Assembly (NCBI RefSeq): GCF_002197985.1
Contig: NZ_NBYK01000002.1
Location: forward strand, 275,041 to 339,040
Source of the DNA: Halopseudomonas aestusnigri
GTDB taxonomy: Bacteria > Pseudomonadota > Gammaproteobacteria > Pseudomonadales > Pseudomonadaceae
Direction: 5' to 3'
Length of the DNA stretch: 64,000 nt
Shown here: positions 55,207-64,000 of the stretch, piece after piece
How the letters are laid out: each line of letters starts with the position of its first letter
Position numbering within the stretch: position 1 is the first letter of the stretch
Program-made: the position numbers and the translations under genes
The notes under the pieces: model-generated
The model's database searches: none
Seen by the model: the letters and a program-made list of their open reading frames with translations, nothing else
What the model was told of the DNA's origin: nothing

Positions 55207-56160
55207 ATGAACCCGAAGCAGATAACTTCACTCCTGAAACGGCTCGCCTGGCTGCCGCTGCTGATGCTCAGTGGCTGCAAGATGGTGCTGCTGGACCCGA
55301 AAGGGCAGGTCGGCGTCGACGAAAAGTCGCTGATCATCACCGCCACACTGCTGATGCTGATCGTGGTTATTCCGGTCATCGTGATGACCCTGGTGTTCGC
55401 CTGGAAGTACCGCGCAAGCAACACCAAGGCGACCTATAGACCCAACTGGTCCCATTCCACCGCGATTGAACTGGTGGTCTGGATCATTCCCTGTGTGATC
55501 GTCGCCATCCTCGGCACCATCACCTGGAAGACCACCCACGAACTGGACCCGTACCGCCCGCTGGACTCGGACGTAAAGCCGATCGAAGTGCAGGTGGTGT
55601 CGCTGGACTGGAAATGGCTGTTCATCTACCCGGAACAGGGCATCGCCACCGTCAACGAACTGGCCTTCCCGGTCGACACGCCCGTCAACTTCAAGATCAC
55701 CTCCCAGTCGGCGATGAACTCGTTCTTCATTCCGGCGCTGGGTAGCCAGATCTACTCGATGGCCGGCATGCAGACCAAGCTGCACCTGATCGCCAACCAT
55801 GAAGGCAGTTACGACGGGTTCTCCGCCAACCTCAGTGGCGAAGGCTTCTCCGACATGAAGTTCCAGGCCATCGCTACCGATGAGCAGGGCTTTAACGACT
55901 GGGTCAGTCAGGTCAAGGCCAACAGCGAGACGCTGGATCTGGACAGCTATCCGGCGCTGGCAGCGCCGAGCAAGGCCGATCCGGTCCGCTACTACGGCAG
56001 CGTCAGCCCGATCCTGTACGACACCATCCTCATGCAATACCACAACGGCGGTAAGCACGCGGCCGGCCACGAAGACCACGCTGGTCATGCAGGCCATGAG
56101 GCCCATGAAGGCGCCGAAATGGCTGGCATGCCCATGAATGCAGCCGAGGAGACCCACTGA
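55207..56160 (+). CDS. cyoA: Cytochrome bo3 ubiquinol oxidase subunit II
   Basis: 317 residues. A lipoprotein signal (LLMLSGC, Cys24) is followed by two membrane helices (about 40-65 and 83-105) and a periplasmic cupredoxin-like domain (about 120-230: [25 protein letters not shown], then [20 protein letters not shown]). The CuA cysteines are absent ([10 protein letters not shown]), as expected for a quinol oxidase. The C-terminus is an unusual His/Met-rich tail. First gene of cyoABCDE, directly overlapping cyoB by one base. Confidence 0.97.
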   Translation: MNPKQITSLLKRLAWLPLLMLSGCKMVLLDPKGQVGVDEKSLIITATLLMLIVVIPVIVMTLVFAWKYRASNTKATYRPNWSHSTAIELVVWIIPCVIVAILGTITWKTTHELDPYRPLDSDVKPIEVQVVSLDWKWLFIYPEQGIATVNELAFPVDTPVNFKITSQSAMNSFFIPALGSQIYSMAGMQTKLHLIANHEGSYDGFSANLSGEGFSDMKFQAIATDEQGFNDWVSQVKANSETLDLDSYPALAAPSKADPVRYYGSVSPILYDTILMQYHNGGKHAAGHEDHAGHAGHEAHEGAEMAGMPMNAAEETH

Positions 56161-58172
56161 TGTTTGGCAAGCTGACACTCGAGGCCGTGCCGTTCCACGA
56201 GCCCATTATCATGATTACCCTGGCGGTCGTTGCGATTGCCGGTCTGGGGATCTTTGGCGCCATCACCTACTACCGCAAGTGGGGCTACCTGTGGACCGAG
56301 TGGCTGACTTCGGTCGACCACAAGAAAATCGGTGTGATGTACATCCTGGTTGCCCTGATCATGCTGCTGCGCGGTTTTGCCGACGCCATCATGATGCGCG
56401 GCCAGCTGGCAATTGCCGAAGGCGCTTCGCAGGGCTACCTGCCGCCGGAGCACTACGACCAGATCTTCACCGCGCACGGTGTGATCATGATCATCTTCAT
56501 GGCCATGCCGTTCATGGTCGGTCTGATGAACATCGCGGTGCCGCTGCAGATTGGCGCCCGTGACGTTGCCTTCCCGTTCCTCAATTCGCTCAGCTTCTGG
56601 CTGTTCGTGGCCGGCGCGATTCTGGTCAACGTGTCACTGGGGGTAGGGGAGTTCGCCCGCACCGGTTGGGTTGCCTATCCGCCGCTGGCCGAACTGGGAT
56701 ACAGCCCGGGCGTGGGGGTTGACTATTACATCTGGGCGCTGCAGTTATCGGGGCTAGGGACGCTGCTGACCGGCGTAAACTTCCTGGTGACCGTATTCAA
56801 GATGCGCGCGCCTGGCATGACGCTGATGAAAATGCCGGTCTTCACCTGGACCTGCACCTTCACCAACATCCTGATCATTGCGTCCTTCCCGATTCTGACC
56901 GCCACTCTGGCGCTGCTGAGTCTGGACCGCTATCTGGACATGCATTTTTTCACCAACGAGCTTGGCGGCAACGCCATGATGTACATCAACCTGTTCTGGG
57001 CCTGGGGTCACCCCGAGGTGTACATCCTCATCCTGCCGGCGTTCGGTATCTTCTCTGAGGTGATTTCGACCTTCTCCGGCAAGAAACTGTTCGGCTACAC
57101 CTCGATGATCTGGGCCAGCGGAGCGATCACCGTACTGGGCTTCGTGGTCTGGCTGCACCACTTCTTCACCATGGGCTCGGGTGCCAACGTCAACGCCTTC
57201 TTCGGTGTTGCCACCATGGTCATTTCCGTGCCGACCGGGGTGAAGCTGTTCAACTGGCTGTTCACCATGTTCCGCGGCCGCGTGCAGTTCACTACCCCGG
57301 TGCTGTGGACCCTGGGCTTTATGGTGACCTTCACGGTAGGCGGCATGACGGGCGTTCTGCTGGCCGTACCGGGTGCGGACTACGTGCTGCACAACAGCCT
57401 GTTTTTGATCGCTCACTTCCACAACACCATCATCGGTGGTGCGGTATTCGGTTATCTGGCCGGCTTTACCTTCTGGTTCCCGAAGGCTTTCGGCTTCAAG
57501 CTGGATGAGCGTCTGGGCAAGGGGGCCTTCTGGTGCTGGATTACCGGCTTCTTCGTGGCCTTTATGCCGCTCTACATCCTCGGCTTCATGGGTATGACCC
57601 GTCGCCTGAATCATTACGACAATCCGATGTGGCAGCCGTACCTGATCGTTGCCTTCTTCGGTGCCGGCCTGATTCTGTGCGGCATTCTGTTCCAACTGGC
57701 ACAGCTGGTGGTCAGTCTGCGCAACCGTGAATCGCTGCGTGACGTGACCGGTGACCCGTGGGGTGGTCGCACCCTGGAGTGGTCCACCAGCTCGCCGCCG
57801 CCGTTCTACAACTTCGCGGTTACCCCGACCGTGCGTGCACTGGATGCCTTCCAGGACATGAAAGAGCGTGGCGAAGCCTACCTGCGCCCTGATCATTACG
57901 CGCCGATTCACATGCCGAAGAACACCTCGGCTGGCGTGATCATCGGTCTGCTGGGCGCGGTATTCGGTTTCGCGCTGGTCTGGCACATCTGGTGGCTGGG
58001 GGCCGTGAGCTTCATCGGCATGATCGCGACCTTCATCGCGCGCAGCTACAACGAGGACGTCGACTACTACGTGCAGCCCGACGAAATCGAGCGCGTCGAG
58101 AACCGGCATCACGCCAACTTTGCGGCGCCGCGTTCGGTGCTAAACACTCAACCCGTTGCGGAGCAGATCTGA
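56160..58172 (+). CDS. cyoB: Cytochrome bo3 ubiquinol oxidase subunit I
   Basis: 670 residues with about 15 membrane helices. The heme-copper core is intact: [16 protein letters not shown] (heme b ligand His), [17 protein letters not shown] (CuB His and the proton-channel Glu), [12 protein letters not shown] (two CuB His) and [11 protein letters not shown] (heme b and heme o ligands). The E. coli length is similar. It reduces oxygen and pumps protons using ubiquinol. Overlaps cyoA and cyoC by one base each, so translation is coupled. Confidence 0.98.
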   Translation: MFGKLTLEAVPFHEPIIMITLAVVAIAGLGIFGAITYYRKWGYLWTEWLTSVDHKKIGVMYILVALIMLLRGFADAIMMRGQLAIAEGASQGYLPPEHYDQIFTAHGVIMIIFMAMPFMVGLMNIAVPLQIGARDVAFPFLNSLSFWLFVAGAILVNVSLGVGEFARTGWVAYPPLAELGYSPGVGVDYYIWALQLSGLGTLLTGVNFLVTVFKMRAPGMTLMKMPVFTWTCTFTNILIIASFPILTATLALLSLDRYLDMHFFTNELGGNAMMYINLFWAWGHPEVYILILPAFGIFSEVISTFSGKKLFGYTSMIWASGAITVLGFVVWLHHFFTMGSGANVNAFFGVATMVISVPTGVKLFNWLFTMFRGRVQFTTPVLWTLGFMVTFTVGGMTGVLLAVPGADYVLHNSLFLIAHFHNTIIGGAVFGYLAGFTFWFPKAFGFKLDERLGKGAFWCWITGFFVAFMPLYILGFMGMTRRLNHYDNPMWQPYLIVAFFGAGLILCGILFQLAQLVVSLRNRESLRDVTGDPWGGRTLEWSTSSPPPFYNFAVTPTVRALDAFQDMKERGEAYLRPDHYAPIHMPKNTSAGVIIGLLGAVFGFALVWHIWWLGAVSFIGMIATFIARSYNEDVDYYVQPDEIERVENRHHANFAAPRSVLNTQPVAEQI

Positions 58173-58789
58173 TGTCGAGCACTGTAATGCACTCAAACCA
58201 CGCCGTGGCACATGACGACCACGCACACCACGACACCGGCGGCAACACCGTATTCGGCTTCTGGCTGTACCTGATGACCGACTGCATCCTGTTCGCCAGC
58301 GTGTTCGCCACCTATGCCGTGCTGGTCAATCACACAGCCGGTGGCCCCAGCGGCAAGGACATCTTCGAGCTGCCCTACGTGCTGGGTGAAACCGCACTGC
58401 TGCTGGTCAGCAGCTGCACCTACGGCTTTGCCATGATCGCAGCGCACCGCGGCTTCAAAGGGCAGACGCTAGCCTGGCTGGCGGCGACCTTTGTGCTGGG
58501 CGCGGGGTTTATCGGGATGGAACTCAACGAATTCCACCACCTGATTGCCGAAGGCTTTGGCCCAGACAAAAGCGCGTTCCTGTCGTCCTTCTTCACCCTG
58601 GTCGGCATGCACGGTCTGCACGTGACCGCCGGTCTGGTGTGGATGATCGTCATGATGCTGCAGGTCAGCCGGCGCGGTCTGACCGATCGTAACAACACAC
58701 GCCTGATGTGCCTGAGCCTGTTCTGGCACTTCCTGGACATCGTCTGGATCTGCGTGTTCACCATTGTCTATCTGATGGGGACTATCTGA
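58172..58789 (+). CDS. cyoC: Cytochrome bo3 ubiquinol oxidase subunit III
   Basis: 205 residues with five membrane helices. The N-terminus is His-rich ([16 protein letters not shown]). Family blocks are [49 protein letters not shown] and the [38 protein letters not shown] segment with the conserved histidine pattern. The ATG at 58172 is the correct start; a longer frame to 57992 is an out-of-phase overlap with cyoB. One-base overlaps on both sides. Confidence 0.97.
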   Translation: MSSTVMHSNHAVAHDDHAHHDTGGNTVFGFWLYLMTDCILFASVFATYAVLVNHTAGGPSGKDIFELPYVLGETALLLVSSCTYGFAMIAAHRGFKGQTLAWLAATFVLGAGFIGMELNEFHHLIAEGFGPDKSAFLSSFFTLVGMHGLHVTAGLVWMIVMMLQVSRRGLTDRNNTRLMCLSLFWHFLDIVWICVFTIVYLMGTI

Positions 58790-59127
58790 TGAGTCATGCG
58801 CATTCCGACGCCGGTGCCGGCCACGGCAGTTACGGCTCTTACGCTATCGGTTTCATCCTGTCGGTGATCCTCACTGCCATCCCGTTCGCGATGGTGATGA
58901 GTGGGCAGTTCAGCCAGAGCGTCAACCTGATCGGCATGCTGGTCATGGGCGTTGTGCAGATCGTGGTGCATCTGGTGTGCTTCCTGCACATGAACACCTC
59001 GTCCGAGGGTCGCTGGAATCTGGTGGCCTTCCTGTTCACCGTGCTGATCATCGTCATGCTGGTGGGGCTGGCCATCTGGATCATGGTCAACGCCGACATG
59101 CTGATGATGCCCTGGATGTTCCAGTGA
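58789..59127 (+). CDS. cyoD: Cytochrome bo3 ubiquinol oxidase subunit IV
   Basis: 112 residues with three membrane helices (about 19-40, 47-68 and 80-102). The hallmark [24 protein letters not shown] and [22 protein letters not shown] segments are present. It aids assembly and stability of the oxidase. The ATG at 58789 overlaps the cyoC stop by one base. It ends in a TGA that overlaps the GTG start of cyoE. Confidence 0.96.
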   Translation: MSHAHSDAGAGHGSYGSYAIGFILSVILTAIPFAMVMSGQFSQSVNLIGMLVMGVVQIVVHLVCFLHMNTSSEGRWNLVAFLFTVLIIVMLVGLAIWIMVNADMLMMPWMFQ

Positions 59128-60014
59128 AACTCAAACGCTACCTGCTGGTCACCAAGCCCGGCATCATCTTTGGCAACCTGATTGCGGTGGCGGGGGGATA
59201 CTTCCTCGCTGCCCAGGGGCAGATCGATCTTGCTCTGCTGCTGGCCACCGTGATCGGGCTGTCGCTGGTGGTTGCCAGCGGCTGTGTGATGAACAACTGC
59301 ATCGACCGCGACATTGATCGGCATATGCAGCGCACGCGGGGCAGGGTGCTGGTCACCGGTCAGATCTCGCTGCCGGCGGCGCTGGCGCACGGTGTGGTGC
59401 TGGGCCTGGCCGGTTTCGGTCTGCTGTGGTGGTACACCACACCGGTGGCCACGGCGCTGGCGGCGTTCGGCTTCTTTATCTATGTTGGCGTCTACAGCCT
59501 CTGGATGAAGCGCCGTTCGGTCTACGGCACGCTGGTTGGCAGCCTGTCAGGCGCCATGCCGCCGGTGGTGGGCTACTGCGCCGTGACTGGACAGTTCGAT
59601 ACCGGCGCCGCACTGTTGCTGCTGATCTTCTGTCTGTGGCAGATGCCGCACTCGTACGCGATTGCGATCTTCCGCTTTGATGACTACAGCGCAGCCGGCA
59701 TTCCGGTACTGCCGGTCAAAGAGGGCATTCGGGTCACCAAGCAGCATATCGTCTGGTACATCCTCGCCTTTGCGGCGGCAGCACTGATGCTGACGCTGTC
59801 CGGGTTTGCCGGCTACGGGTATCTGGTCATCGCGCTGCTGGTCAGCATCTGGTGGCTGGTGATTGCGCTGTCCGGTTACCGCGAAGAGGTGGATGATCGG
59901 TTGTGGGCACGCAAGCTGTTCGGCTTCTCGATCATCGCCATCACCGCGCTGAGTCTGATGATGTCGATCGACTTTCGGGTCTTGCCATCGCCAACGCTGT
60001 TTGCCGGTCTTTGA
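59124..60014 (+). CDS. cyoE: Protoheme IX farnesyltransferase (heme O synthase)
   Basis: 296 residues from the GTG at 59124, which overlaps the cyoD stop (GTGA). About nine membrane helices. The UbiA-type prenyltransferase motifs are seen as [20 protein letters not shown] (about residues 60-80, Asp-rich) and the second [28 protein letters not shown] segment (about 125-150). It converts heme B to heme O for the bo3 oxidase. Last gene of the operon, followed by a hairpin. Confidence 0.96.
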   Translation: MKLKRYLLVTKPGIIFGNLIAVAGGYFLAAQGQIDLALLLATVIGLSLVVASGCVMNNCIDRDIDRHMQRTRGRVLVTGQISLPAALAHGVVLGLAGFGLLWWYTTPVATALAAFGFFIYVGVYSLWMKRRSVYGTLVGSLSGAMPPVVGYCAVTGQFDTGAALLLLIFCLWQMPHSYAIAIFRFDDYSAAGIPVLPVKEGIRVTKQHIVWYILAFAAAALMLTLSGFAGYGYLVIALLVSIWWLVIALSGYREEVDDRLWARKLFGFSIIAITALSLMMSIDFRVLPSPTLFAGL

Positions 60015-60017
60015 TTG

Positions 60018-60048
60018 AATGCGCCTGAGCTTAATGCTCAGGCGCATT
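60018..60048 (+). terminator. Hairpin terminator after cyoE
   Basis: AATGCGCCTGAGC (60018-60030) pairs perfectly with GCTCAGGCGCATT (60036-60048) around TTAAT. The run after it is only TTCCCC, so efficiency is uncertain. It also lies downstream of the convergent epoxide hydrolase gene. Confidence 0.65.
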
Positions 60049-60056
60049 TCCCCGCC

Positions 60057-61028
60057 TTAAGGCTGCTGGAGAAAGCGCAGCATCGCCTCATTTACAGCCT
60101 CGGGCGCCTCGTTCTGAAGCCAATGGCCAATCTTCGGCAGCATGACGATGTCGAGGTGCGGAACGCGTGGCGCCATCATGTCACGCAGTGCATCTGCGCC
60201 CATGCCTTGAATCACCATATCTGCAGTACCGGTAATAAACAGCACCGGGCAGGTGATTTTACTCTCGCGCAGTGGCAGCAGGCGGCGCCAGTTCTCGTCC
60301 AGATTGCGGTAGTAGTTGATACCGCCGGCGAATCCGCTGTGCCGATAGGCATTCAGATAGTAAGCGAGCATCTCGTCGGTGAGCCAGGCAGGTTGCTCCT
60401 TCGGTACACCCAGGCGGCTAATCCAGCCGCCGCCTTCGGAAAGCGACTTGCCCAGCAGAGGAGGGTGGCGCGGCGTATCCGGGGAGCAGTAAAGCGCGCG
60501 CAAAATGCCTTCCGGATCAGCGTCAAACTCGGCTTCGGCAACGCCCGGTTCCTGAAAGTAGATCTGATAAAAGAACTGATCTTTGAAATAGCTGCGCAGA
60601 AACTCGATTGGCGGAACATCGGCAACCGGGCGCAGCGGGACGCTCATGATGATCAGCCTTTCGACGCATTCCGGATGCAACTGCACAAACTGCCAGCTGT
60701 TGATCGCGCCCCAGTCGTGGCCGATCAACAATATCGGCGCGTCCGGGCTGTAGTGCGCGACCAGCGCCTGCATAAAGCCGGCAATGCGGGTGACGTTGTA
60801 ATCATCAATTTGCGCCAGCGCCTCGGTTTCGCCGAAGCCGGGCATGTCAGGGGCGACCGCCGTATAGCCCGCATTAGCCAGCGCCACCATCTGCTGCCGC
60901 CAGGAATACCAGCACTCAGGCCAGCCGTGAATAAACAGTGCAACCGGGCCGGCTCCCACCCTTGCCATGCGGGTGCTCAGTCCGCTTATCTGTTGTTGTT
61001 CGAAGCGGATATCGTCCAGGCAGTACAT
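60057..61028 (-). CDS. Alpha/beta-hydrolase, epoxide hydrolase-like
   Basis: 323 residues. The oxyanion HGWPECWYSW (about residues 36-45), the nucleophile elbow IGHDWGAINSW (Asp near 107), a lid with tyrosines and the catalytic His in KIGHWLQNEAP (about 300) match soluble epoxide hydrolases. TADMVIQG could supply the acid residue. No signal peptide. It hydrolyses epoxides or related ethers to diols; the substrate is unknown. Transcribed convergently with cyo and divergently from the ZigA gene. Confidence 0.9.
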   Translation of the reverse strand: MYCLDDIRFEQQQISGLSTRMARVGAGPVALFIHGWPECWYSWRQQMVALANAGYTAVAPDMPGFGETEALAQIDDYNVTRIAGFMQALVAHYSPDAPILLIGHDWGAINSWQFVQLHPECVERLIIMSVPLRPVADVPPIEFLRSYFKDQFFYQIYFQEPGVAEAEFDADPEGILRALYCSPDTPRHPPLLGKSLSEGGGWISRLGVPKEQPAWLTDEMLAYYLNAYRHSGFAGGINYYRNLDENWRRLLPLRESKITCPVLFITGTADMVIQGMGADALRDMMAPRVPHLDIVMLPKIGHWLQNEAPEAVNEAMLRFLQQP

Positions 61029-61169
61029 TGTTCTTCCTTATATAGGGCAGGGCGTGCAGCTTGAATACCTCCTAACCTGCCAGACAATCAAGCAAGACCG
61101 CCATGTTACATACCGACGTATTCAACGCTTTGATGCCCAGGCCGACTGGTGCGTGACTTTTCTGGATTA

Positions 61170-61188
61170 AATGTTATGTTATAACCAA
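61170..61188 (+). promoter_or_regulatory. Zur box upstream of the ZigA-type gene
   Basis: GTTAT-GTT-ATAAC (61173-61185) is a perfect palindrome inside AATGTTATGTTATAACCAAT. It matches the Zur core TGTTAT-N3-ATAACA. It ends 27 bases before the ATG at 61212, close to where the promoter must lie, as expected for zinc-dependent repression. Confidence 0.75.
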
Positions 61189-61211
61189 TTTTGAAATCCG
61201 AGATTAACGCC

Positions 61212-62426
<1,215 letters not shown>

Positions 62427-62937
62427 CAATACCCGCGCTCTGGCCCGGTCGTACAGCCAGTTGAACACCAGGGTGTACGGCAGAAACAGCAGAATGAGGC
62501 CAATATCAAGCAGCAAGGCCTCCAATAGCCTGACCTGCAGCCAAAGTGCGATGACCGGGACCATCACCACTACCAGGCCGCATTCAAACAGGCCGGCATG
62601 AAGGAGCCTAACCCTCAGGGTTCGGCGCCAGCCGCGCTGGCGCTCGATGCGTTGAAACGCGGCGGTAAATACCATATTCCACAACATCGCGATGCATGAA
62701 AGCGTCAGCGTCAACGCGCCGGCTTGGTGCAGCGGCTTGCCCGTTACCCAGGTGATCAGCGGTGCAAACACTATGACTGCAATCAGCTCAAAGAGTCCTG
62801 CGTGGAGCATGCGCTCGCGCAGAGACATTCCGGCATCGGCAACATTCACGGTCATGAAAACTCTCCGGTTATTCGACAGATGCATTCTCATAGGTTTAAC
62901 CTGATGGACGAAATTAGAATCCATCGGTAAATCCGAT

Positions 62938-63816
62938 ATGAAGTTATCTCCTGAATCACTCGAAGCCTTCGCTCACGCTGCCAGCCTTGGCAGTTTCAGT
63001 GCCGCAGCGCGCCAATTGGGCAAAAGCCAGTCAACTGTCAGCGAAGCGATTTCACGGCTGGAGATTGATCTGGGGCTGACCCTGTTTGACAGATCCGGAA
63101 AGTCGCCCGTCCTGTCCGCTGCAGGGCAGGCTTTACTGGGCAGGGTAGAGGAGGTGCTGTCGGCGTCTGACCGACTGCAGCGTACTGCCAGTGCGCTGGC
63201 CGGCGGGCTGGAGTCACGGCTGACTCTGGTACTGTCCGATGCCTATCAGTCAGAGCATTTCAAGAGTCGGATCATGCAGCTGGCCGAACGCTTTCCCGAG
63301 CTGGAGTTTGAATGCATATTTGCCGAAAATGCCGACATTATCAGCCTCATAAGCAGTGGCCGTGCCACGTTGGGACTGTTGCCGGTTGAAGGCCAGCTCC
63401 TGCCGGAAATAGGCCGCGCGCCGGTCGCCGAACGGGCCGAGTTCGCCGTTTATGCAAGCCCCGGGCACCCGCTGGTGCAGCAGGGGGAAATTGAATCGAG
63501 CCAGCTCGCGCAGTGGCGACACCTTGGATTGAATACCTTGAGCGGATCTGCGCAGGGGCAGGAGTGGCAGCCAGTCAGCCAGATTCGCAGCTGGTCTGCC
63601 CCCAACTATCTTATTTTGCTGGATCTTGCGGTTATGGGGTTTGGCTGGGCGGTACTGCCACGGTGGCTCGTTGATGCCTATGCCGCCGACAAGCTGGTCG
63701 AGTTGACGCTGCCAGACTGGCCACGATTCCAGGCGCTGGAGGTTGTCTGGTCTCGCAAGCGACCCTTGGGGCCTGCCGGGAACTGGTTGCGAGACGCGTT
63801 GGCCAGCCATCCTTGA
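62938..63816 (+). CDS. LysR-family regulator, AceR-like
   Basis: 292 residues. The N-terminal helix-turn-helix (about 3-60: ESLEAFAHAASLGSFSAAARQLGKSQSTVSEAISRLEIDLG) precedes the LysR effector domain (about 90-290). It is divergent from the PACE efflux gene across 82 bases, the standard place for a regulator of that exporter. Inducers in known cases are biocides or polyamines; here that is inferred. Confidence 0.9.
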   Translation: MKLSPESLEAFAHAASLGSFSAAARQLGKSQSTVSEAISRLEIDLGLTLFDRSGKSPVLSAAGQALLGRVEEVLSASDRLQRTASALAGGLESRLTLVLSDAYQSEHFKSRIMQLAERFPELEFECIFAENADIISLISSGRATLGLLPVEGQLLPEIGRAPVAERAEFAVYASPGHPLVQQGEIESSQLAQWRHLGLNTLSGSAQGQEWQPVSQIRSWSAPNYLILLDLAVMGFGWAVLPRWLVDAYAADKLVELTLPDWPRFQALEVVWSRKRPLGPAGNWLRDALASHP

Positions 63817-63874
63817 TATCGCATCTGCTGCTATGCTGCAGATATTGGTAAGCGGCTGATATTGGAGCTATCGC

Positions 63875-64000
63875 TTGAACCTGCGCACCTGGCTTTATAT
63901 TCCGCTGTTTCTGGCAGTCATGGCCTCATCACCGGCGCTCGCCGCAGGTGAGCACGCGTCGGCGCAACGCACGCTTAAAATCACCGCACTTGATTGGGAG
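63875..64000 (+). CDS. Periplasmic solute-binding protein (start only)
   Basis: Only the first 42 codons are in the window. A TTG at 63875, with GGAG at 63864-63867 seven bases ahead, opens a frame with a signal peptide (about NLRTWLYIPLFLAVMASSPALAA) and the mature start GEHASAQRTLKITALDWE. LKITALDWE is typical of the first beta strand of amino-acid-type (SBP_bac_3) binding proteins. The rest lies to the right. The start codon choice and exact family are moderate calls. Confidence 0.6.
   Translation, partial: MNLRTWLYIPLFLAVMASSPALAAGEHASAQRTLKITALDWE

Noticed and set aside
56754-58112. A 452-residue frame antisense to cyoB
   Set aside because: Charged, low-complexity translation mirroring a membrane protein; cyoB is unmistakable on the other strand.

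Overview
The window is a continuous piece of a gammaproteobacterial chromosome, almost certainly Pseudomonadaceae. Coding density is high and the sequence is GC-rich (roughly 60% by eye). The order gacA-uvrC-pgsA-tRNA-Gly-tRNA-Cys-tRNA-Leu is the classic Pseudomonas arrangement, and GacA has a TTG start. A full cyoABCDE operon, a ZigA-type GTPase behind a Zur-like box, and an imelysin/di-heme/DUF1513 cluster behind a Fur-like box also fit. A Halopseudomonas (P. pertucinogena group) origin is possible, but the sequence alone does not decide it. No insertion sequence, prophage, CRISPR array or integrase was seen.

Layout. 1-2219: a two-component system (kinase cut by the window edge) divergent from a secreted HbpS/GlcG-like protein and a secreted hydroxyisourate hydrolase, with an HprR-like operator between them. 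2255-6786: a DMT exporter with a divergent LysR regulator, then a PhyH dioxygenase, a metallo-beta-lactamase-fold hydrolase and an HxlR regulator. 6943-14721: a large acyl-CoA dehydrogenase, a MalT-like LuxR regulator, a PAS/GAF/GGDEF protein and an AI-2E family permease. 14912-18873: a nuclease-helicase and a FAN1-type nuclease in one operon. 19061-27610: a serine hydrolase, DUF4197, a DUF4212/solute symporter pair, FadL, and an exonuclease/DUF294 pair. 27905-31598: gacA-uvrC-pgsA and the tRNA operon, which carries two tRNA-Gly-like tandem units ahead of the real tRNA-Gly. 31949-37950: a tiny membrane protein, a MASE2-GGDEF protein, Ugd, glutathione reductase, a TRIC-like channel, a PCu(A)C copper chaperone and a PilZ protein. 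37976-43064: a four-gene putative iron operon. 43181-44182: dodecin and a lumazine synthase under an FMN riboswitch. 44256-51321: a coiled-coil protein, an MFS exporter, a Baeyer-Villiger-type monooxygenase with a hydroxyacyl-CoA dehydrogenase, a TPP-riboswitch symporter and a PAS-GGDEF protein. 51399-54625: an eight-heme TPR cytochrome, an acetyltransferase and a truncated hemoglobin. 55207-60014: cyoABCDE. 60057-64000: an epoxide hydrolase, ZigA, a PACE efflux protein with a divergent LysR regulator, and the start of a periplasmic binding protein.

Shared themes. Redox and metal homeostasis is represented by the HprRS-like system, PCu(A)C, the imelysin operon, ZigA, glutathione reductase and truncated hemoglobin. 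Vitamin and flavin control is represented by the FMN and TPP riboswitches and dodecin. Short- and long-chain acid use is represented by the symporter pair, FadL, the acyl-CoA dehydrogenase and the hydroxyacyl-CoA dehydrogenase. Cyclic-di-GMP signalling is represented by three GGDEF proteins with intact GGEEF and inhibitory-site motifs plus one PilZ protein. The most unusual structures are the tRNA-Gly-like tandem units, the HbpS-like gene inside an HprRS/HiuH locus, the nuclease-helicase/FAN1 pair and the octaheme-TPR cytochrome. All functions are inferred from recognisable motifs and family knowledge; no database search was run.
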